The notes under the pieces were generated by a model. That model was not told where the DNA came from. It saw nothing but the letters and a program-made list of their open reading frames with translations, and did not search any database. A stretch of DNA of 30,110 nucleotides from Phytomonas francai (lineage: Eukaryota > Euglenozoa > Kinetoplastea > Trypanosomatida > Trypanosomatidae), in contig MJCC01000009.1 in the NCBI GenBank assembly GCA_001766655.1, positions 639,929 to 670,038 on the forward strand. Reading direction: 5' to 3'. Position 1 is the first letter of the stretch; the number at the start of each line of letters is the position of its first letter. Below are positions 9,188-17,351 of the stretch, one piece after another. The position numbers and the translations under genes are program-made.

Positions 9188-10420
9188 CTAGAATGTTGCT
9201 GTCAGCTTATCCAAGCCTAGCATACGCGTCGGCAAAGCCCAGAATAGGTATGCCATGAGCGCGCCGCCAGTCGAGGCGCCGTGCTCCTCCGGTCGCGTCG
9301 TGAAGATTCGCCATACATCAATCACCATCACGAACGCCGTGAGCACCAGAAACGGAATGGGTGGCTGCTGGATGAAGTTCAAATGCCGGAAAATCAACCC
9401 CTCCATCGCGACGAGCCCCATAATGATCGTGTTCGGCCCGTAGCACCGACCGCGAACCTCCAACTCATCCATACCGTACGCTAGTTCAAACTTTTGGCGG
9501 GCAACATGAATAAGGCTACCGCCTAACGTGCAAAGCATCGCGAAGAAGGCCATGCGCGTATTCCCAAGGAATCCCAGCATCGTATCACCGAACTGCCATA
9601 ACAGCCAGCAATCAATGAGAAGCTGCAGCAGATTCTCCTGGTAGAAGGCATTCGTGAAGATGGGGTACAGACGACCAAAGTTCTCATGGGAGAGGGTTAA
9701 ATGCTCGACCAAAAAATCCCGCACGTCATCGTTTCCGAGCTTCATGACAAAATAGCACACAACATTGGCGATGAAGAGGAGCATGATGATGTTGATGGTA
9801 TGGAAGGGAGGTGGAAATGGCAGATAGCCGGGACCAGAGGAGTGAGAAAAGGGATCTTCCTCTTCTTGTTTCTTCTCTTCCTCCTCCGCTTTGTACCGCT
9901 CGATACTGCTCACGCCTTGAAGCTGACCTTTTTCCGTCTTTGGGGCTTGGAGGGTCCCGTTCGGCCGTCCCACCGCAGCGCTGGAGGGGTGGTGATAACT
10001 CCGGAGCGGAGCATGCAGGGCGAGTAACGTCGCCTGAAGAGCGAAAGGCGCACCGGCGGCCATCGCAAACCTCAACGTCGACGCCCCACGCGTGAAGCCG
10101 GCGGCGGTTCGGACGATAGGCATTAAAGGACGCGGGGCTAACAGTGGGAGGGCGTCAACACCACGCGAGCATTCACTCATCCGCATTTTTAATGGGCTAC
10201 TATTTGATATGCCTACACGCAATCGCGCAGGCGGCAGCTGACTAGAAATTGAAGACGCCTTACCAAGATGGCAGTGACATGCGTTCAAAAGGTTCCTCAT
10301 ATCGACCTTAGCACCTGTATTAATTGCGTTCGGCAGGGTAGGACGGCTGTTCATCTGCAAAGCCTTTCGGAGTGCCCTGGGGAGGGAGCGCACGCCGCGT
10401 GCGGTAAAAGGGTGTGCCAT
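9188..10420 (-). CDS. Inactive rhomboid, TimRhom-like inner-membrane protein
   Basis: Six hydrophobic segments fit the rhomboid core: about residues 209-228, 249-274, 281-306, 328-347, 353-373 and 381-396. LYPIFTNAFYQENLLQLLID matches the loop 1/TM2 region. Active rhomboids have GxSx in TM4 and a His in TM6 (HxxG). Here the TM4 motif is GPNT (N330 in place of Ser) and TM6 reads GASTGGA, with S383 where His is expected. Both catalytic residues are therefore absent. Trypanosomatids use two such inactive rhomboids, TimRhom I and II, in their single mitochondrial TIM complex (established for T. brucei); this is the best candidate role. The approximately 200-residue N terminus has no membrane segment but is rich in Arg/Ala, followed by a charged Glu/Lys stretch at 176-190. 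ATG 10420 gives 410 residues; ATGs at 10186 and 10123 would also begin presequence-like sequences, the latter giving 311 residues. Which TimRhom it is cannot be decided. Confidence 0.75.
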   Translation of the reverse strand: MAHPFTARGVRSLPRALRKALQMNSRPTLPNAINTGAKVDMRNLLNACHCHLGKASSISSQLPPARLRVGISNSSPLKMRMSECSRGVDALPLLAPRPLMPIVRTAAGFTRGASTLRFAMAAGAPFALQATLLALHAPLRSYHHPSSAAVGRPNGTLQAPKTEKGQLQGVSSIERYKAEEEEKKQEEEDPFSHSSGPGYLPFPPPFHTINIIMLLFIANVVCYFVMKLGNDDVRDFLVEHLTLSHENFGRLYPIFTNAFYQENLLQLLIDCWLLWQFGDTMLGFLGNTRMAFFAMLCTLGGSLIHVARQKFELAYGMDELEVRGRCYGPNTIIMGLVAMEGLIFRHLNFIQQPPIPFLVLTAFVMVIDVWRIFTTRPEEHGASTGGALMAYLFWALPTRMLGLDKLTATF

Positions 10421-11125
10421 AGGATGATTGAAGAGGACAACCGTTTCAACTTCCTCTGGACGTTTATTATGATATTAGGCTAGTAAATACCTTGTGTCTA
10501 TTATACTCGAATGATGATGATAATAATAAAAATAATGGTAGCAAATAAAAAATTGAGGTTCTATTTTTCTCTTTTAATCCTCTAATGCTCGCATGTTATG
10601 CACAGAGAAGTGAACAAGCGCAAGAGTAATAGACAATTATATATATATATATGTATATATATGTGAATTCAAGCTCACCAAAGAGATTCAGAGGTTCGGA
10701 GTGGACAATGCCAAGGTATCGTTATAAAGAGGAAATCTAAGCTCTAAAAACAGCACCCCTCCTTCTCTCCCTCCCTCTCTTTTAGGCCTTGTTACGTGGT
10801 TGTAGGATGCATACCGTGAAAAGGGCGCATCATGGGATGAAATAAACCACCACAACGATCACTCCCCCAAACAACAACAAATGATTCGGTGGGTCATAGC
10901 GATGACACGTGTTGCACAGACTATTCCATTTCGATTTAAAGCGTCTGTCCTGAGAGTCTATATATTGTTATCAATTAACCATTCAAACTTGTACGTCTAT
11001 ATATTTTGCTCCCTGCCAACTATAACGCTTCGGAATTACTCTTGGAAAGAAAAAGGAGTACCTTCGTCTGGTTCACTCACACCATCCGATCCCTTCCGAA
11101 ATCCGCATATCAGAAAAGCCACATT
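10421..11125. other. Spacer with TA repeat and an oppositely oriented pyrimidine tract
   Basis: AT-rich spacer with (TA)n at 10638-10663. A striking pyrimidine tract ending in TTTTAGG lies on the plus strand at about 10748-10785, opposite to the direction of the genes. A 112-codon plus-strand frame follows it but overlaps the uL30m gene and has no family resemblance. Confidence 0.5.
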
Positions 11126-11830
11126 TTATGCTTGGATAGCCGGCGACTCGTTGCTATTGCTTCGGTCTGTTGTGTGGGGGTTCTGCGGGGGGTTCAACTT
11201 CCCCCCTTCCCCCGATTGACCTCCCACCTCCTTTTCCCCACCTTCGGCGTGCTGGATGGGCGCCTTTTCGAGTTGCTGCCGTTTCGCCTCGAGCAATCGC
11301 TTCTCGAGGGCGTCGCGGTGGAGGACGTCGCGGAGGCGCATCCGGCGGAGCTGCATAAACCGCACCTTACTCCGTATGTGCGGGTTCGGCATGCCGCCGA
11401 TGCGGCCAAAAGAGCTCGGGAGCTGCGCGCTGAGGTCGCGGAAGGTGAGGTGCTCGGGGACCCCGATGAGGGCCTTGGCCTCGTCCAGGTCGAGCACGTC
11501 CACGCGCACCACCGCGCGGGCCCGCCAGAGCGCCTTGCGGACGGGCGGGATGTCGGGCAAAATGGTGGTCTGGCCGAGGAACTCCAGCCGGAGCCCGCGC
11601 AGGACCCGGTTCACCTCCCACGCATGTTTGAAGGGATGGTCTACGCAGCTGACGATGAAGATGTTCCCAACGCGGCGGTGCGGCCCGGCAACGAGGCTCG
11701 TCGCGTTGCGCGTAGGGGGAGAAGGAGAAGAAGAGGAGGAAGAAGAGGCGGCCTTTTGTCCGCCGTAGGGGGTCACGCCCGCCAAAGCGAGGGCGGCGGG
11801 AACGAAGAGCGGGGAAATCCACCGTCGCAT
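11126..11830 (-). CDS. Mitochondrial large-subunit ribosomal protein uL30m
   Basis: uL30 sits on the solvent side of the large ribosomal subunit. This 234-residue product has an L30 ferredoxin-like core at about residues 56-113. IFIVSCVDHPFKHAWEVNRVLRGLRL is the first strand and helix; LGQTTILPDIPPVRKALWRA is the typical L30 segment in which the Asn/Asp-x-Pro-x-(I/V)-R pattern precedes the second helix; and VVRVDVL is the last strand. An N-terminal stretch MRRWISPLFVPAALALAG, then a Ser run at 29-35, fits import into the mitochondrion. The extra C-terminal half (about 120-234), with a basic helix at 155-190 and a disordered tail, is consistent with the extended mitoribosomal proteins of kinetoplastids. 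Bacterial uL30 is only about 60 residues. Assignment rests on the core pattern; I am fairly but not fully sure. Confidence 0.7.
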   Translation of the reverse strand: MRRWISPLFVPAALALAGVTPYGGQKAASSSSSSSPSPPTRNATSLVAGPHRRVGNIFIVSCVDHPFKHAWEVNRVLRGLRLEFLGQTTILPDIPPVRKALWRARAVVRVDVLDLDEAKALIGVPEHLTFRDLSAQLPSSFGRIGGMPNPHIRSKVRFMQLRRMRLRDVLHRDALEKRLLEAKRQQLEKAPIQHAEGGEKEVGGQSGEGGKLNPPQNPHTTDRSNSNESPAIQA

Positions 11831-12180
11831 GGTTCTGTTTATTTCTTGTGTGTGTGTGTGTGTGTGTGTGTAACGGCAGGATAAGCTTTATTTTTGGCTG
11901 CAGTTGGGGTTCAAAGGACTTGGCTTGATTTTTATTAGATAGTCTGCTTTTTTTCGTCTTGGGCTCTTATCTTTCCTACGACATACTTTCTCGAAATGAA
12001 AATAAAAAAGAAATGTATAGAAGGGGTCGGCAGTGGAGGGGAGGAAGATGAGGATGACATTTTGATAGATGCATTGGCTTTTAAAAAAAAAGCTTTTGCG
12101 ATTGAAGGATCGATTGGATGTGACGGACTATCTTCTATTCATTTCACATAAGGGATGATGGCTCCCATGGGCAGCAAATG
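11831..12180. other. Spacer with (GT)n repeat
   Basis: Contains a (GT)n run at 11847-11871, which is (AC)n on the coding strand 17-41 nt before the uL30m ATG, then AT-rich sequence with an A run near 12084. No gene seen. Confidence 0.5.
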
Positions 12181-12363
12181 TCACCCCGTTCCACATGTAA
12201 ACCCTACACATTCCAGGAACGCACGATGGAATGATCCGCGCTTTCTCAACCTTGCACCTCTTTCATAGTATTGTCTGACCATTTCAGTTGACTTGGAAGA
12301 TATGCACAAAGCCGATAATGGATACAATAGGGATAATAATACACCGACTAGCTGGATCCACAT
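12181..12363 (-). CDS. Possible 60-residue single-pass membrane protein
   Basis: Uncertain small gene in a spacer of over 1 kb, on the same strand as all neighbours. The ATG is at 12363; the frame is open upstream for about 20 more codons without another ATG. The predicted peptide starts MWIQLVGVLLSLLYPLSALC, a good membrane segment of about 20 residues, followed by a hydrophilic, basic tail (about residues 24-50, with repeated Arg and Lys). The local GC content is higher than in the flanking spacer. I recognise no family. Small mitochondrial respiratory-complex subunits often look like this, but chance is a real alternative. Confidence 0.3.
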   Translation of the reverse strand: MWIQLVGVLLSLLYPLSALCISSKSTEMVRQYYERGARLRKRGSFHRAFLECVGFTCGTG

Positions 12364-12895
12364 CGCGATCCACAACTGTGCATACCGCGGCGGGGCCACA
12401 CTAATTCTAAGAGGGCCGAATTACCATTACTCAGCGTTTCTCAGGTCGCATTACCCTTATATTCAGATGGAGTAATCAACGCATCTCCTTACATGGATCA
12501 TGTTACACACGCTTACATCTCGATGACGGAAATTGTGGCCTGTAAATAAATAAATATAACCATTTTCCGACAGAAAAATAGTGTTTTGCAAGCATAAGGA
12601 AGATAACATAGAATTCTATATACATGTAATTTATGGTTACACTTCACTCCTTTCATTAAACATAAATAAAAAAATAGAATGTATTGGTACAACTATCCGT
12701 AGATTTAGTTAGCAAGGATAAGAACTCGGCAGGGTAGCGACTCTTTACCTTGCAACTTCCAAATGCTAGATCATTGATAGAAGGCAGTTGGCGCCGACCA
12801 TGCAGCTCCGCGAATGATCGGACAAGTTCAACTTTGTTCCGATCCGTGTTGTGTTCGACGCTCCCTCGCGAATACCCCACCCTTCCCCATTTACT
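12364..12895. other. Spacer, no gene seen
   Basis: AT-rich, 3' of the IQ-motif gene. A 74-codon frame at 12656-12880 starts with GTG and has no family features. Presumed 3'UTR and intergenic sequence. Confidence 0.5.
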
Positions 12896-14677
12896 TTACG
12901 ATGTAGGATAGCCGGCGCTCAATTTAATTTGCCGTTTCATGGGGGTACTTTGAGTTTCACTTACTTCCATCTTTTCTACGTCTTTGGTTACGTCTGCTAC
13001 TTCAACCTTTCGTCCTTCAAAGCTGTTCGACATCGCTTTCGTGACTATCTTCGTCCTAGTGGTGGTGCACACCGTTATGGCGTTACCCATCTCTGTGCGC
13101 TGCACACAAGTGTCGGTACCGCTCTCCTTCGAGGTCGCGTGCGCCAACATGTCGGGCCTAGAGAATACTGTCATCCCTCCAGCGTCGCTGTTGATGCTGC
13201 CTTCAAAGAGCAAGCTGGACGATGTCTCCCTGTCGACCTCGATCGCGTTCGCGACTTGCGGGATCGAGGCGAGCTCGGATTTTAGGTTGCTGCTGCTCTT
13301 GGAAACCAGTGATGACGCTCCTTGGAATAGTTGCCTGTTTGTGAAGCTTTCACCGACGGAGGACATGACAAGATCACCCCAGTATGCAGCATCCCCTTCC
13401 TCCCAGCCCTCTGTAAGGGGTTTATCCTTCACGAAACTGTTGATCACATTCAGGTCGGGCTTCTCGCGGCACCTAGACGGAACCCACACGTAGCGATGCA
13501 CGGGATGGCCAAGGACGTGCTCGAGGGCACACATCGCGCAGTACATCTTCCAGGTTGCCTGAATTTTGGTTGCGGACTCGTGGATCAGCTGCTTTCGCAG
13601 GAGCGCGTCGAGCCTGCGCACGTGCTCCGTCAGCTGAACCACCCAGGGATAGTCGTAGTCGTAGACACTGCAGAGCGTCCCAAGACAGCGCTGCACAATC
13701 AGCTTTGCACGCGCGTAGAGCTGCACGTCCTCGTAGATCCGCGCGAGCTCGAGGAGGGGCGCAATCAGAAGCTCGGACTGGTAGTTGTGCACCATCTCTA
13801 CCACCTCGCAGCATCGTATGAGCAGGAGTTCGCACGGCATGGCGATAAGCTTGCGCTCCATCCTTCCGTACGGCACGGAGGCACCCGCAGGGACGAGCCC
13901 CGCTTCCACATGCCTCTGCAAGGCGTTTGGCTGCGAGAGTCGGGCAAAGTTGGCGGCAGGAAAGCGGTCTGAAGCTTCGGACCGAATGCTTCCCCGCATG
14001 AGTGAGCCGAACGAGGTGCTTCGAGTCGCGAACGATGCGGCCACCAGACGTTGTCCATCCGTGGCGTGGTCCCCTTCTTCTTCTTCTCCTCTTCCCTCTC
14101 TCTCGTCGTTATGCGGCTGCCCATACCAGATTTTCGCCAGCCCTACCATCGCCCGGACGTAGCGTTTGAGGACGGGGTAGCTCCCCTGGGCCTGCCGCGC
14201 GAAGTACCCTTCCGCAAGCGTGATCACGCGGCCGTAGGCCTGCTTCGCTGCTTGCACCTCGCCCCGCCTGTGCAGGAGCTCGCCCTCGGCCTGCTGAACC
14301 CGCACGGCGAGCTCTTGCTTTCCCGGCGTCGGCGCCCGCTCGAAGAGGAGGCGGCATTGCTGAAGCGCGACCAGACCCGCCTCCGCTTTTTCCGCTTCCG
14401 CGATTCCCTCGTCGCCGCCTCGCGCCGTCGTCGGGGCCCGCTCGACGGCGTGGACGAGGTCGAGGACGGACGCGTCCTCGTCGGCCCCGCGCGCGGACGA
14501 AGAGCCCGCGGGGAAAAAGGCGTGGCTCGCGTGCGCGTCTTCTTTTGCAGGGCGCGGCCAGTAGAGCACCCTCGGGGCCTCCCGCAGGGAGCGGCCCTGG
14601 AGGACGATGCGAGCGCTCACGGGGAGACGCCCGCGGGGGGCCGGCCGCGCGGGACCCCGGGACGCGCCTGTGCCCAT
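12896..14677 (-). CDS. IQ-motif helical-repeat protein with N-myristoylation-type start
   Basis: I do not recognise a named orthologue of this 593-residue protein. The N terminus MGTGAS fits the N-myristoylation consensus (Gly2, Ser6), suggesting membrane or flagellar targeting if 14677 is the true start. Alpha-helical, TPR-like segments occur at about residues 100-195 (for example ELLHRRGEVQAAKQAYGRVI) and 275-375, where LELARIYEDVQLYARAKLIV looks like a TPR. An IQ-type calmodulin-binding motif follows at about 366-385 (ATKIQATWKMYCAMCAL). The C-terminal 180 residues are Ser/Thr-rich and probably unstructured. A pyrimidine-rich tract with AG at 14690-14691 lies 13 nt upstream of the ATG and supports this start. 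The 5' half is much more GC-rich than the 3' half. A cytoskeletal or flagellar role is a guess from the IQ and TPR combination. Confidence 0.75.
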   Translation of the reverse strand: MGTGASRGPARPAPRGRLPVSARIVLQGRSLREAPRVLYWPRPAKEDAHASHAFFPAGSSSARGADEDASVLDLVHAVERAPTTARGGDEGIAEAEKAEAGLVALQQCRLLFERAPTPGKQELAVRVQQAEGELLHRRGEVQAAKQAYGRVITLAEGYFARQAQGSYPVLKRYVRAMVGLAKIWYGQPHNDEREGRGEEEEGDHATDGQRLVAASFATRSTSFGSLMRGSIRSEASDRFPAANFARLSQPNALQRHVEAGLVPAGASVPYGRMERKLIAMPCELLLIRCCEVVEMVHNYQSELLIAPLLELARIYEDVQLYARAKLIVQRCLGTLCSVYDYDYPWVVQLTEHVRRLDALLRKQLIHESATKIQATWKMYCAMCALEHVLGHPVHRYVWVPSRCREKPDLNVINSFVKDKPLTEGWEEGDAAYWGDLVMSSVGESFTNRQLFQGASSLVSKSSSNLKSELASIPQVANAIEVDRETSSSLLFEGSINSDAGGMTVFSRPDMLAHATSKESGTDTCVQRTEMGNAITVCTTTRTKIVTKAMSNSFEGRKVEVADVTKDVEKMEVSETQSTPMKRQIKLSAGYPTS

Positions 14678-14689
14678 CCTACGATCGAG

Positions 14690-14745
14690 CTACAGGAGCA
14701 CGAAATGCGTTTTTAGAAGGAAAATCAGAAAAGGGGAAGATGGGT
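14690..14745 (-). promoter_or_regulatory. Candidate trans-splice acceptor for the IQ-motif gene
   Basis: On the minus strand a pyrimidine-rich stretch (about 14745 down to 14692) is followed by TGTAG, with AG at 14690-14691, 13 nt before ATG 14677. Confidence 0.5.
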
Positions 14746-15542
14746 GGAATGTTTTTTTTTTATCCTTCTTCTTGATAACCTCAGCTGTTACATTACCATT
14801 TCAATAAAGCAAGGAGGGGCAGGATAATATTTGATCAAGGCTAAACGCACAGAACAGTGCGACCAAAGGTTAGGGAAAAGGAAAACAGGGAGATAGTTGA
14901 AGAAACGTAAAAGGCATCCTAATCCGTTTTTTTTTCTTTTTCTTGAAAGCCCTTGTGAAAGGTGAAAAGGTTGAAGCTAAGTTTTAATTTCACACCCTCT
15001 ATGAAATCCTAGATATGTATATGTTCAGAAACTCCTTTCTTTACACTCAGAAAAGGTGGCCAAGGCTTCCATCGATCTATTCAAAAAAGCGAACATATGA
15101 GTTCCTCTAAATGGTTGAAACCTAAAAAGCGTGTACCCAACGAGTCACATAAAACATTTGGGAATCAACTCAGGTGCCCAATGTAAACCCCTATGTGCAG
15201 TTATGCGGTCGACGTGAGATTTCCTGCTATCAATTTCTCTTTCTTCCGAGAATATGGGCACTTTAAAGAATGCATTGGAAGCGCCAAGACTTTCTCTGTA
15301 ATGCTCGCATCATTGGGAACACACCTTTCTGATTTACTTGCCAACATCTGTTGTTGCAATCTTTGCCATTTACCCGTCTGAGGACCTCGATATCACCTTT
15401 CCGAATAAGCCTGTGAAAGGATAAGAGCGGGGTAGGTACAATACAATAAATAATAACAATAATAGTGTTAACCTGGAACCGGTGCAGGTAAGCTAGAATA
15501 TCCCGTTTTGCACTAGTTAGTCTTGCACACCCCCCTTTGCGG
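14746..15542. other. Spacer, no gene seen
   Basis: AT-rich with T runs near 14752-14761 and 14928-14943. A 62-codon plus-strand frame at 15193-15381 shows no recognisable features and is on the wrong strand. Confidence 0.5.
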
Positions 15543-16139
15543 TCAGCATCCCAGGAAGTCGGAGCCGAGCAGGAGTTGAATTGCTTTGAGCTGGTCTACT
15601 TGCGAGGTTCGGTCAAGGTCCTTCAGGACGGCGACCTCGCCACCACGGTCGACAGGGGGCCATAGCTCTTCCTGGAATGCTTCCAGAGCCCTGCCAGCCT
15701 CAAAGGCGTTTCGGCAGCCCTCACGGGATTGTTGATATTCGAGGGTCTGGCGCTGCCGTTTCGCTAGGGCGTAGCCCTCGCATGACTTCCGAAGAAGGAA
15801 GTCCGCGATGCGGACCAAGGTGTCGATGTCCAGGCAGTGCAGGGGAACGTTCAGAAAGGGGGAACCGCGTTCCCCAAGATAGGGGTAAGCCGCGGCGAAG
15901 GAGACGAACTCGCCGCCCGCCTCTTCATTTTCCTCGGCCTCCTCGGCGGCGGATCCTCCGCGGGATGGCGGCGGGAAAAGCCGCGGCGCTCTCAGAGTAT
16001 TCCCCACGCAGCTAAGGTGGACGGCCTGGAGAAGGCCCTGGAGCATGCGAGCGTGGCAGGCCGCGGCGAGCGGCAGGATCACGCGCGTCCTATCATGACT
16101 TACCAGGCAGATGAAGCCCACAACCAGCTCAGCGTCCAT
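15543..16139 (-). CDS. Elongin C/SKP1-like BTB-fold protein, short paralogue
   Basis: Elongin C and SKP1 share a BTB/POZ fold and serve as adaptors in cullin-RING ligases and related complexes. This 198-residue product has the fold's landmarks in order. The N-terminal strand pair and helix are FICLVSHDRTRVILPLAAACHARMLQGLL (about residues 9-37), which align with the start of Elongin C (strand, SxD turn, strand, then a hydrophobic helix). VPLHCLDIDTLVRIADFLLRK (98-118) matches the Elongin C segment in which a strand leads into the helix before the YKVRY-type loop. The extreme C terminus, KAIQLLLGSDFLGC, matches the ending of Elongin C (LLMAANFLDC type). An acidic insert (62-77) and a Gln/Arg-rich segment (124-175) separate them. 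The next gene upstream has the same pattern, so the two appear related. The assignment is from pattern, not from a search. Confidence 0.6.
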   Translation of the reverse strand: MDAELVVGFICLVSHDRTRVILPLAAACHARMLQGLLQAVHLSCVGNTLRAPRLFPPPSRGGSAAEEAEENEEAGGEFVSFAAAYPYLGERGSPFLNVPLHCLDIDTLVRIADFLLRKSCEGYALAKRQRQTLEYQQSREGCRNAFEAGRALEAFQEELWPPVDRGGEVAVLKDLDRTSQVDQLKAIQLLLGSDFLGC

Positions 16140-17351
16140 GTGAGGACTTATGGCTGGTGCAGAAAGAAACCCCTTTCTTTCCTCTCGTACCTCCCTTCCT
16201 CACACACACGCACACTTCGGACCTGCTGGGATCAATTTTTATTCTTGTAGCGATGCAAACTATGTATGGATTGCCCTACGGGGTTGATAATATATGCTCA
16301 AATATCCACGAGGAGGCCACCCTATGTGGTGTGCAATTGCAAAGAAAAAGTGAACCCGAAGGTAGGCGAGAATATAATGGGTTTATCCATGAGTGGGGTT
16401 TGCCGTTCGCACAGGTTAGGATTAGATGCGCTATAAAAAGCAACACATCGTACACAATCGGGCGAAATAAAAAGGTTAACGAACAAGGTAATAACTAAGG
16501 TCCACAGAAAATTTAACACCACACTTCTGATGCTATACATATTTCTAACTACACGCACCTGAAGTCCTTACTGGTGGTACCCCAATTATGGTTGTAATGT
16601 GATCTTGTAAACATGGAAGGATGATTACTAAGCTACACATCCAGCAAGCAGTGTTATTGCTCTGAAAATGCAAATACCAAAATCAAACAAACCACAAAAT
16701 TTACCACTGGCATAGTTGTAAAAATGTACACATACACATATGAACACAAAATATGGATATGCCGTGCCTATTCTCATTCTATTTTATTTTTTAAGAGGCT
16801 ACGTAAATAACACCTGAACATTTTGATCAGATTGCATAAACCTTTGCGATCCATAAAACGATTTCAAAAAGTCGATCATGGTAAATTGAGAGCATTCATC
16901 GTAATAAAAGTGTCTACCTTTTCCCTCTTCACCTTCACAAATTTGTTCTGTTTTAGGTGCAAGTTGAATACAAATCGAAATATGAACAATTTCTATTTAA
17001 TACGACCAAGGCCTATTCCTCTGCGTGCAGAAATAAGTATGATCAATTAAAAAGAAACAAAGGTTCAAAGGGGTTATAACAGTGAAAATCACCCCACCAT
17101 CTTGATGACATCCTCAACACCACGGGTAGTGCTTTTCGTGCGCGCGCTTTTTCACATTCTCAGAGGGATGTTTTTTGCCTTGGATCAGGAAGTCAAAACA
17201 CGGCGTAGCACAAGGGAAAGAATGCACGACGTGAACGTTCTTATACGAAGAAAGGTGAAGAAATGTGGAATTCCAGGCGGAGGGTCATTGCGACCGCGCC
17301 GATAATACTCTTTCCCTTTCTCTTTCTGTATTTAAAACCTAAATCCGTAGC
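16140..17351. other. Spacer of 1.2 kb, no gene seen
   Basis: AT-rich. A pyrimidine tract with AG lies just upstream of ATG 16139 on the minus strand (about 16160-16185), compatible with trans-splicing. The rest holds only short frames; the 113-codon plus-strand frame at 16157-16498 overlaps a gene start and has no family features. Confidence 0.5.

Noticed and set aside
10881..11219. 112-codon plus-strand frame downstream of the opposite-strand pyrimidine tract
   Set aside because: Wrong strand, overlaps the uL30m coding region, and no family resemblance.
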